Origin: Gracilaria gracilis | Taxonomy: Eukaryota > Rhodophyta > Florideophyceae > Gracilariales > Gracilariaceae | NCBI GenBank assembly: GCA_030374805.1 | Contig: JARGSG010000228.1 | Coordinates: forward strand, 186,001 to 250,000 | Length of the DNA: 64,000 nucleotides | Reading direction: 5' to 3' | Part shown: piece by piece, positions 12,069 through 20,830 of the stretch | How the letters are laid out: the number at the start of each line of letters is the position of its first letter | Position numbering within the stretch: the stretch's first letter is position 1 | Notes under the pieces: generated by a model | Databases searched by the model: none | Told to the model about the DNA's origin: nothing | What the model saw: the letters and a program-made list of their open reading frames with translations, nothing else | Program-made: the position numbers and the translations under genes

Positions 12069-14387
12069 TCATTCTTCTCGTTCATTGTCACCACGTTGCC
12101 ATCCTCTCCCCACTGGTGTGATACTTCTAAAACCCAGCATGTCCATCTCCTTGAAATCCATGTCCCTTTCCTCACACTCTCCGATAAAACAATCTGTAAC
12201 TGATCCCAATCTCTTGCTCACATTCTCAACGAAGAAACTTTCACGCAACGTTAAGTATATCTTTCCGCTCGAGGGCATTCGAAACGCTATCGTAGCCTCC
12301 CTCATATCATCCCCCAGCACTCTAGTCCATTCATGTGCTGCACTCCCATAGTGATGGAACTCGCTGAAATAACCTCTCTGTACATGTTGCCGGACATCTT
12401 CCAACAACTCTTTCAAACAGAGAGGTAATAACTCGGCATACTTCTTCGTGAACTGTTTCTGCCTTTGCCCGCCTCTCGGAGATTGAGCAGTAACAAGAGT
12501 GACAACCGTCAGAATCCATGCGTCTAATCGTGCAAGTGTCGGTATCGTGCCATCCACTAATGTCCCTTCCTCTTCATACTCAACATGATACGCAATGAAG
12601 TTCTTCAACACTTCTACGCCTACCGTGTTTGTGAAGAACAAGTCCTGGTCGTTCGTATCCATTTCATTCCCGTCATTCTTAGACTTTGAATACTTCAAAC
12701 GATCAAGCGGTGCCTTCCCCCACCATGACGTGGTGGGGGTTCCATTCGCACCAAGTCGCAAGATGTTCTCTTGTGCTTCCCTCAGCTGCTGTTCAACTTC
12801 ATCGGCATTTTCTTCTACCACTTTCGTCCTTCTCCATATTAGATCATAACCCAACAACAAAAACAATTTATCCCTTGTATTTCTCTTCCGCACCCCCACA
12901 ACATCACTCAGTGTCTGTTTCATTCTCTGCCTTAGACACATATCGGCACACACTTCTAATATGCATCTTTCTGTGAGAGAGGCCTGTCTAATTCCTTCCC
13001 AACTCACTTCTTTCAACTCACTTTGTACCATAGCCTTCAGAAGAGCATCCGCACCCCCTTCAACAGATGGCGTGGACATTCGAAAACTGGCGAGGAGCTC
13101 CACAGGATTCTTGGGATCCATCGCGACACCATCCCCCTCGTTTCGAATTATCCCTTCTCCATTCTCCGTCGCTCCCTCCAATATCTCAGCTCGATTGATC
13201 CAATTCCTTGAAGGTTTCTCACCTCCAAAACACAGTTCACTGGTCTCTCTCCTGGCCCAAGTCAACATATTGTGATACACTCCTCGCGCAACCCCTCGAA
13301 ACGCATCGCTTACAGCGATTCGATGCTTCTTTTGTCCGGTTCGTCCGGGTCCACCGGCACGGGACGTGTTACTGCCCTCCTGCTTCAATGCACCACGTAA
13401 ATCTTCAATCACCAGTTCTTTCTCTTCAAGCTTAGTCTTCAATGCTGTGCTTTGCTCTTGCGCAACCTTTACAAGGATTCCCCGTATCATCAAATTTTCC
13501 TCCAACTTCTTCACCTTTGATTTCCATCTATTGATGTCTTTCAGCAAATCTCTGTGGTTTACAGAAGACCTGATTTCTTTCTCGACAGTTCGCCTGTCTT
13601 CTTCCTCCTCCTGCTCTACTTCATGTACCTCCCTTGTGCTCTGTACTCCATCTACTTCTGTTCTTCGTGGAACAGTAGAGGTTAGAGTCCTCTTCATTGC
13701 ACGATATACTGGAGTTATTTCTTCCTCTGCATTTTCCGCATTGTCCACAGTGTCAGCCACACGCCGCTCAGAGTTATCCTCTCTGAGTCTTTTTCGCCCT
13801 GACAAATTCGAGTTTCGAGGATTTACCCTTCCCACACGCTGTATGCCGACCCGTCGGGGCTTCAAGGCAACTGTAGATGCCCTTCGCGTCGAAAATGGTG
13901 ATGGCCGTGGAATGGTTGTGGGATCGCCCACACTCCGTTGTAGGTCTCTTGCAGTGGGACTACTTTCCAGTTCAGAGACACGGACATTCTCTTGTTCCTC
14001 TTGTAAAACTCGAACCTTTTCCACAATACCCCTTGTCAACGAACCTGCCGGTTCTAGAGCTTTCGGAACCGGTGAAATTTCTTCGGAGTTGGGATTTTGT
14101 TCTACGTTGCCAGTAGACCGCGTTGGGAAGCTCGGCGATGGTTTACTTTGACGTACATCGCTAATGTTCTCAGAGGTACCTTTGCGCAGAGAATGGAGGT
14201 GACCGACGGTGGGACTAGGCCCGTGGTTGGCCTTCGCTGCTGGTGATTGACGTGGCGTTGTTTTAGCAGCCACTCGTCTTGAACCTCTGTTATCCTCACC
14301 AAGTTTCTTCTTCTTCCCTACAGGGTTCTTTTGCGACTCGGTGCCCCGCGTTCTTGCTTTGTCCACCATGTTGTTACTTGATACCAA
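12069..14387 (-). CDS. conserved accessory protein of the Plavaka-like element
   Basis: An uninterrupted 772-residue protein. Residues 1-260 are basic, Ser/Thr/Pro-rich and probably disordered. A coiled coil follows at about 270-340 (DINRWKSKVKKLEENL onward). A conserved C-terminal domain of about 400 residues opens with VYHNMLTWARRETSELCFG and contains the best-preserved block, RQRMKQTLSDVVGVRKR followed by RDKLFLLLGYDLIWRR. The paralogue in copy B (31171-33378) keeps the same block and nearly the same spacing, so selection acted on this protein after the copies separated. It resembles no family I know. Being encoded convergently with the transposase, it probably acts in transposition or its control, by analogy with the second proteins of CACTA and Harbinger elements. 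That function is inference. Confidence 0.75.
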   Translation of the reverse strand: MVSSNNMVDKARTRGTESQKNPVGKKKKLGEDNRGSRRVAAKTTPRQSPAAKANHGPSPTVGHLHSLRKGTSENISDVRQSKPSPSFPTRSTGNVEQNPNSEEISPVPKALEPAGSLTRGIVEKVRVLQEEQENVRVSELESSPTARDLQRSVGDPTTIPRPSPFSTRRASTVALKPRRVGIQRVGRVNPRNSNLSGRKRLREDNSERRVADTVDNAENAEEEITPVYRAMKRTLTSTVPRRTEVDGVQSTREVHEVEQEEEEDRRTVEKEIRSSVNHRDLLKDINRWKSKVKKLEENLMIRGILVKVAQEQSTALKTKLEEKELVIEDLRGALKQEGSNTSRAGGPGRTGQKKHRIAVSDAFRGVARGVYHNMLTWARRETSELCFGGEKPSRNWINRAEILEGATENGEGIIRNEGDGVAMDPKNPVELLASFRMSTPSVEGGADALLKAMVQSELKEVSWEGIRQASLTERCILEVCADMCLRQRMKQTLSDVVGVRKRNTRDKLFLLLGYDLIWRRTKVVEENADEVEQQLREAQENILRLGANGTPTTSWWGKAPLDRLKYSKSKNDGNEMDTNDQDLFFTNTVGVEVLKNFIAYHVEYEEEGTLVDGTIPTLARLDAWILTVVTLVTAQSPRGGQRQKQFTKKYAELLPLCLKELLEDVRQHVQRGYFSEFHHYGSAAHEWTRVLGDDMREATIAFRMPSSGKIYLTLRESFFVENVSKRLGSVTDCFIGECEERDMDFKEMDMLGFRSITPVGRGWQRGDNEREE

Positions 14388-14734
14388 TGCCCAAGTTGAA
14401 AAAAGAAAACAGGGAAGACAAAGAGATTGGAGATTAAAGGGGATTTAGAGAACGGTGTGAAAGAGCGAGAATGGTTGGACACGGAAGGGAGTATGATGAA
14501 TGGAATGGCGGAATCAATAATGGTCAGTTTACAGAACCTGTGTAAATCATTGGAAACTACAAATCGTACAGCTACACAAAGGGAGTTGCCTATAGATCTC
14601 GCAACCACTCCTCGTCTTCAGCTGGATCAAGAGTGAGAGCCCTGTCCCAATTGTACTCTTGACCATAACTGACATAGAGCTCCTCACCAACTTCTATCTG
14701 TCTCTGGTGCCACGCATGCAATTAACACAGGTTT

Positions 14735-15156
14735 GCCAGAAACAGCGCGTTGGGACAGCGGGCCGGTGGTGCCACGTATGCCACTACCACAGGTTTGCCA
14801 CACACGAGGCGTTGGGACAGCGGACCGATGTGCAGTGGCGCTTCATCAATGCATTGATGGAGGGCCACGGCACCCGAGTCTGCTGTCAACGGCGCGCTGG
14901 TGGTGCCACGTATGCCACTACCACAGGTTTGCCATACACGGGGCATTCGGAGAGCGGACCAAGGTGGCGTGGCGCTTCATCGGTGCAGCGATGAAGCGCC
15001 ACGACACCGGGGTCCGCTGTCATCGGCGCGCTGGTGGTGCCACGTATGCCACTACCACAGATTTGTCACACACGGAACGTTGGGACAGCGAACCGATGTG
15101 CAGTGGCGCTTCATCAGTGCACTGTTGAAGCGCCACGACACCCGGGTCCGCTGTCC
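14735..15156. repeat. 134-bp tandem array, each unit with a hairpin
   Basis: About three units with a period of 134 bp; the marker TGGTGCCACG falls at 14767, 14901 and 15035. Each unit has a direct part (TGGTGCCACGTATGCCACTA) followed by a diverged ~73-bp inverted repeat: 14815-14887, 14949-15021 and 15083-15156. The hairpins share the core TGGCGCTTCATC...GATGAAGCGCCA with the dispersed hairpins at 16.1, 25.0-25.3 and 26.5-26.7 kb. A further degenerate hairpin lies at 15199-15271. Short ORFs through the array are by-products of the repeat. Confidence 0.85.
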
Positions 15157-15171
15157 TAGGCTGTTGTTTTA

Positions 15172-16356
15172 AGTAATTGGAATTACATAATCTTTTCGGG
15201 ACAGCCGTCCCGGGTGGCGTGGCGCTCCATCGGCGCAGCAATGAAGCGCAATGAGATCCCAGTGTATTGTCTTACTTGTCCTTATTAGTAACGTCGCGTA
15301 TATCTCCACATTTTTTAGTTCCGTGTCTCTTGCGTCTTCAAGCTTTCCTTAACATCTCTTTGACGTATCGCCTGCCATAGTTGAAGTACCACTTTCTCTC
15401 GATCCCCTCTCTGCGCGCCATGAAAAATAAAGCTGGAGTTCTTGTAGGTCTGCTTTGTCGGCGTGTCGACCAGGGAACCCGTTGTGCGACCCGCTACTTT
15501 GCATTGACGCGGTAGACGGTAGACCGAGGTGAATTGTGGTTCATGGATGCAACGATGAAGCGTCATTGCACTCCTGGCTATTGCCCAGTCGTCAGGTTTT
15601 CCGAAGAGTGTAATACCAACCTTTCTCTAAGGGAATGAAGCTTTTACTCTTCCACCAAGATATTGGTCTTTCTAAAATCCAAGTAATTATATAAATATAT
15701 ATAGCAATAGAGCTGTTTCAATTCTACACTAACGTCACAGAGGCGACTGTCTGGCGCGGAGACCGTCCGCTCGATACATATCGCTGTATAGCCGTAGGCG
15801 AACCACGCGCATCTCTACAGACTACTGTCACGCATGAATGCTCGTGCGCAAACATCATATAAGTCATTCCTTTACAGAATAGGCTTACATGAAGTTAAAT
15901 CCTTTTTCACGGAGACTTTGAGCCTAGTAAGACACTTATGGGGCTGCATTTATAAGTCACGTTAGTATAGTGAGCATTGCTGCCGATGCTCTGGAAACAC
16001 CCTAAATTAGTGTGTTAGGGTGGTTTTCAATCCCTCCAAACGCATCCAGGACCGTTGGTTTAGACCACCCCCCGGACAGCGGACCCGGGTGTCGCGGCGC
16101 TTTATCAGTGCACTGATGAAGCGCCACTGGACATTGGTCCGCTGTCCAAAAAATTAAAATTTTTTGGCCTAGCCGCCCCGGTCGGTCCCTAATATGTGTA
16201 TTCGGGGCACACGTGCTACTACTACTGGATATCGCGTTTGCAGAAACATCGCAGCCATGTACAACTAACTCCCGTTCGGGTCTGTTTCACAGCCCCCTGT
16301 ACTACATTCTTTAGTAACTTACGCAGGTCTGTTGTCCTCAATACGGCCCGGGCGTC
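15172..16356. other. no gene seen; repeat remnants
   Basis: Holds two degenerate members of the hairpin family (15199-15271 and about 15515-15585) and one good member (16074-16147). The rest shows only short ORFs and AT-rich sequence (15660-15720) without recognisable content. Confidence 0.5.
16074..16147. repeat. 74-bp hairpin repeat
   Basis: Starts GGACAGCGGACC and ends GGTCCGCTGTCC, with the centre TTTATCAGTGCACTGATGAA. It is a stand-alone member of the hairpin family of this window. The outer and inner arms match well; the middle of the arms (CGGGTGTCGC against ACTGGACATT) has diverged. Confidence 0.85.
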
Positions 16357-17555
16357 ATGAGTTCTGGCGAGGCGTACAGTACAGTGACGGTTTTGGCGCA
16401 AAACTGGTCGGAACAGAAAGGGGTAAGTTATGATTTCAGAGATAGGCCGTGCGCGTAGGCAGTTGCACGGAAAACGAGGACGGCGTCGATTGCACCGTAT
16501 GGCACCAAATTCTTGCTTTCGGTGACGCTTTTGGCTTCTCTAAGATGTCGAACGCATACGTGAAGGACGAAGAGCTTCTTGCGTTCCTGGAAGGGAAGGA
16601 GATCGGAGGAACGCCGTCTCCGAAGCAGGAAGTGGCCGAAGTTGCGCGGGTGGATGAACGGTCACGAGAGGAGGAGGTTGTGGCTGTGGGGAAGGCAGGG
16701 GCTGCGGATGTGGGCTCGAAGGTGGTGGAGAAGAAGGGGGAGAAGGATGGGATATGGAGGAAAAGGGCGGTGCACCTGAGCCAGTTGGAGATTGGGGAGC
16801 ACATGGAGGGTGGAGGTGGAGCGGGAGGTAGGAAAGAGCAAGTTACGGGGGAAATGAAGAAGCGGGTGAGGTTGTCGAGAGTTGTTATGTAGGAGCGAAT
16901 GGATGATTGTATTGCGGAGAGTGTGGCGAGGATGGGAGGGGTGGTGTTGAGTGAGGAGGAGAATGGGGTGTCATTGGAAGCAATATCTAATTTGCGGAAT
17001 GGTTTGAAGGTGCTGGGAATGAAGATGGGTCGTCATGCGGATGGGATGGTGGAATGGGTAGGGAAGGAGATACGGGAGCTGAGGGAGGAGAATGTGATGG
17101 TGAAGGAGAGGTTGGAGATGCTGGAGATGCGGATTGGAGAGGTGGAAAAGCCGTGGTTGTTGTTGGTGGAGGTGAAGGGGATGCTGACGGGGACAGGAGT
17201 GGAGGTCGGAAAAAGTTGTGCCAAGGGGGGAATGAAGGTTGAGAAGGGATCGCCTGTGACGCCAAAGACTAAGGAAGTGGGTAGTCGCCTGAAGAAGAGA
17301 CGCAAGGAGAGAGGGAAGGTGGCAGGAGAGGAGATGCAGCCGGGGCTGTGGGTTGTGACGTTTACTGGGTTTCGAAGCGTGGTGCATGCGGTGCAGAAGG
17401 CGGAGCGGATACTGGAAGAGCAGAGGGAGCGGAGGATGCGTGGTATGGGGAGCCGTTCTGGGGCGAGGAGGGTGTTCGAGAATGGGGAGAGCTGCCCGCG
17501 GAACTTCTACGAGATGACGTTTGAGGAGGCGGAAACGCAGGATCCGAACGCGTGA
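16357..17555 (+). pseudogene. unrecognised coiled-coil gene, copy 1 (one nonsense codon)
   Basis: The likely gene begins with a 22-codon exon (16357-16422, MSSGEAYSTVTVLAQNWSEQ...). An intron follows from GTAAGT at 16423 to CTAAG at 16544 (122 bp, phase 0), and exon 2 opens MSNAYVKDEELLAFLEGKE. The frame continues through a long coiled coil (about 16980-17190, GKEIRELREENVMVKERLEM), a basic stretch (SRLKKRRKER) and a conserved tail ending NFYEMTFEEAETQDPNA at 17555. A TAG at 16890-16892 interrupts it between RVVM and ERMDD; the rest is open. The inverted paralogue at 18323-19276 aligns over the whole length, which supports the start, the intron and the end. No function is recognisable; coiled coil and basic patch suggest a structural or DNA-associated protein. 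Confidence 0.6.
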
Positions 17556-18322
17556 GGTGCGGAAATCGACTAAAGTATGGTAAGAGGGTGGCGGTGTTGA
17601 GTGGAGGTGGAGATGGGAAGGAATGGGCGGATGTCTTAGGGTGGCTGGGTTGGCAATTGCTTCGCATTTTCGGGTGAAATGGAAATTGGAACTAGCACGG
17701 ATGGAAAATTGGAGAGGATTGTGGAAAAGAGTGTAGTTGGGGTGGGTTGCGAGGCAAACCTCTCGAAATAATAGGAGACCCTAGCATTAAACTGCGCGAC
17801 ATGGAATACAATATTCCAAAATTTGTTAATTTTTTGAGTGCCAGCCTCTGCCACCCCCGCGCACGCCCAGATAACTCCTAAAACTAGCAACTCTTCCACA
17901 CATAGCACCCAGTATTCCACTTTGCAGAACACAGACGCCATTTGGAGATCTGATATACATCAATGACGTACATAAATGTGCCCCATAGCACGTAGTGCAG
18001 ATTGGTTTTGGTCTTCCTCTGGATTGATTCGAATTTCCTTATCGAGAGAACTTCGTCGGTGTTCTCAGAATGCTAGTTTAGTATGCTAGATGGCTAGTTA
18101 TGAAAACAAAAGTCCGAAAAAACTAGCAATTTTGCAGATTGCGCTAGTTGGCAAGGCAAAAAATTTTTCTTTTGGAAATCGCATTTCCACGTGGCATAGT
18201 TGAACTCCATTTGTTGAAGTTGTATGCTAGTTTGCAGTTCGTGCGCCACTGCCCGTTACCTCACCTTCGTCGCAGTCGTCAAAATGTCTCAAAAAATTCA
18301 CTCTCGGGTCACCAGCGCTGGT
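17556..18322. other. spacer between the two inverted gene copies
   Basis: Convergent 3' regions of the two copies. Contains a minus ORF (17636-17941) without motif and, at about 18055-18240, several GCTAGTT/AACTAGC words. The start of this stretch (TCGGTGTTCTCAGAATGC) is an inverted near-match to 37247-37266, so a small dispersed repeat lies here. Confidence 0.5.
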
Positions 18323-19276
18323 TTACTCCAACTCGGCATTCGGATCTTGAGTCTCAGTTTCCCTAAACGTGAAGTTAAAGAAGTCCAATGGACAAATCTC
18401 TCCATTCTGGTACACCCTCCTAGCCCCAAAGCGGCTTCCAACCCCTCCCAGCCTCTTCTCCTCCTGCTCCTCAAATATACGCTCCGCCGTCCTCGCAGCC
18501 GCCGCCGCACTCCCGAAACCCACCAACGGCGCGCCACCCGGCAGCTGCGGCGGCACAAACACCTTCCCATCCTCGTCCACCATCACCCCACCTTTCATCC
18601 TCTTCTTCAGTCGACTCCCCACACCTTCTCCTCCCTCCTCTTCTCCCTCCCTCCCCCTCAAACTCCCCCTCCCCCCCGAGAACCAGGCGTCACAGGTGAC
18701 CCTTTACCTGCTCCCTCTCCCACCCTTACTCCCCCTCCCCTCACCATTTCCTTCAAATCCATCAGCAATTTGCACGCCTTCTCCACCTGTCCCACTTGCT
18801 CCTCCAACACTTCAACCCTACCCTTCAGCCCCATGTTCTCCTTTCGTAGCCTCCCCATCTCCCTCCCGACGCACTGCAACATCCCATTCACATGTCCCAC
18901 AGCCCCTATCCCAATCAACTTCATCCTCTTCCGAATCGTCGAAATTAATTCCATCGGCACCCCAACCTCCGACACACTCAGCACCACCCCTCCCATGTCT
19001 GTCACCATCTCCGACAGCATGTCGTCGAAGTGCTCCTTCAAACTCCCCCCAAGCTTTCTCACCCGTTCCTCCATCTCCCCCATAAACCTTCTCTCCGGTC
19101 CTCCTCCTCCATTCCCATCCCCATCACCTCCACCGCCTCCTCCATCCCCATTACAAACCCTCTGACTCACACAAACCCCTCAGTACCCCATCCCTCCTCC
19201 CGCGGCGGCATCTCTGGCACTTCCGTTCTATGCAGCAGACCATTAGCTCCTCGTCACCAACGTACCCATTCGACAT
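18323..19276 (-). pseudogene. unrecognised coiled-coil gene, copy 2 (frameshifted)
   Basis: Inverted relative of the gene at 16357-17555. It opens MSNGYVGDEEL at 19276 and continues with GEMEERVRKLGGSLKEHF, then the coiled coil (REMGRLRKENMGLKGRVEVL) and the basic block SRLKKRMK. It ends with RRVYQNGEICPLDFFNFTF and TQDPNAELE at 18323. Pieces lie in three frames, so at least two frameshifts separate them. Upstream, SVTAVIRGGKDKGWG followed by GTAAGT (about 19330) matches the first exon and donor of copy 1, but the acceptor just before the ATG reads GGG instead of AAG. The large plus-strand Pro/Ser-rich ORFs over this stretch are its antisense shadow. Confidence 0.6.
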
Positions 19277-19792
19277 CCCGAGAAAAGACGGCGTCCGGCG
19301 ATAAACGACTTGAACAGGCCTCAGAGACTTACCCCATCCCTTGTCCTTGCCACCCCTGATCACAGCCGTTACACTCGTGGCTACACCCTCCTCTACCCCG
19401 CAGGCGTATTTGTATCACAATTTTCTATACCTCAATTTCCCGCCATTCCCCAAAAACTCCATTTCTCCCAGATATTTCCATATTTTCGTTTTTTCCTTTC
19501 AGTACCATCCCACAAAACCAATCCACAGCGCCCGTTCCTTAACTCCTTACCATTACATTTTCCTCTTCATACTTCATTTCGACACATCTCTTTTCATAAA
19601 CACATCCATCAGTCCTAATCCCTTCATACCCACCTACCTCATTCTTTCAACTACTTAATCATAAAAACTATCTTTTCCTCTGAAACCACGTTATCGATGT
19701 ATACAGTGACAACCCCGGTCTCTACTTAAGCATCTCTCCTTTCCTCTCCTGTAGCACAATATCTCCTCACAGCATCCAACAAATTCGACATA

Positions 19793-20531
19793 ATGACCTC
19801 GCCTTCCTCTTCTCTCCGCTTCTCCCACACCCCAGCTGTTGTTGTATGCAGAGGTCGCATTGGTTCCATGCTTTACGACCACGGTACCCCTCAAAGTTCC
19901 CATTCTTTCACTCCAAGATTTCATAGCCGCACACAGCATTCCGCAATGTCCCATTTTCTTCTGCGGCAGGAGCAACTTGTTGGAAACAGTAATTTGCTTC
20001 TGCCCTCCATCTCGCAGACAAGACTTGGTTTTCATTCAGAACGGCCACATTCTTCACATTCTCTCAAAACATGGTCTTCATCACACCACACGAGCAGTTC
20101 TTTACATCGCCGTACCCACTCTCGCTGCAACTCCACAGGATGGCGTCACCCCTCTTACTCCCAACGGCCTCACAACTGTCACCGGAAAATTCGCTTTCGC
20201 ACTAGCACAACGCTTCTTTAATGCAGGTCTCACTTGCAATATCGTTGAAGAAGACGCCTTCTCTAAATCCTACTACGAAAAGCTTGTCTGGATCTCTTCA
20301 TTCAACCTAGTTGGTTCCTCCCACGGCTTCATTACCATGCATGACGTGGCCACCGGCTACAATACCATAGTCTCAACGATAATGAAGGAACTACTCGGCA
20401 TAGTCTCCTTCAACACAGGTGTCTCCTACGATACCCCCTCCACAGTACAATCTCTCATCGCCTATTGCAGCACTCTTACCTCCTTCTACGCCTCATTCTC
20501 AGAGTACGAATTCAGAAATGCTTACTTCTAA
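19793..20531 (+). pseudogene. ketopantoate reductase-like (PanE/ApbA family), frameshifted
   Basis: The N-terminal segment VVVCRGRIGSMLYDHG looks like the dinucleotide-binding start of the family. The frame then changes at about 19875-19890. The rest reads RRQDLVFIQNGHILHIL, then FNAGLTCNIVEEDAFSKSYYEKLVWISSFNLVG, and ends FSEYEFRNAYF. The QNG motif, the E-K-L-x-W...N region and the helical C-terminus match 6-phosphogluconate-dehydrogenase-like reductases related to ketopantoate reductase. Known PanE reduces ketopantoate to pantoate with NADPH, but this divergent subgroup need not share the substrate. Either the gene is broken by one frameshift or a short intron joins the frames; I see no convincing splice pair. 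A sequencing error is also possible. Confidence 0.6.
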
Positions 20532-20830
20532 CTTTCCTCCGAGGATACCAAGAGAGCGGGCTTGCCTGAACCTGCCCCTTTTCACACCAACTATGCCAAT
20601 GTCCTTAGAAAAGCCATTCTCTTTTAGTACCAGTACTACTTTGGTTTCATTTTGTAAAAAAGATATCTTCGCACAATACTCTCTCTCCTTACCCCACGCT
20701 TTGTAACTCATTTACTTTCTTCAACAATCCTTTTATGCTCACATTATATCAAAACATTCGTTCATTTCTCAGTACTAGTCAAGTCACCCCACTCTCACAC
20801 ACATAACACTACACGCCCGACATGTTTTGT

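Larger units (their letters stand above)
8881..14387. mobile_element. Plavaka-like DNA transposon, copy A
   Basis: A transposase gene (plus) and an accessory gene (minus) point at each other with stop codons about 11 bp apart. The same two-gene convergent plan recurs, reverse-complemented, at 30.4-36.7 kb, and both proteins align between the copies, which makes this one element rather than two neighbouring genes. The true ends were not found: I looked for matching terminal repeats beside the genes in both copies without success. The bounds given are those of the coding part. Confidence 0.75.

Noticed and set aside
13366-14151. 261-codon plus ORF
   Set aside because: Shadow of the Lys/Glu/Ser-rich N-terminal half of the 772-codon accessory gene on minus.
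14735-15156. CRISPR-like array
   Set aside because: Unit length (134 bp), internal hairpins and lack of variable spacers exclude it; host is eukaryotic.
18224-19165. Long plus-strand Pro/Ser/Thr-rich ORFs
   Set aside because: Antisense shadow of the frameshifted coiled-coil gene copy 2; low complexity and no domain.
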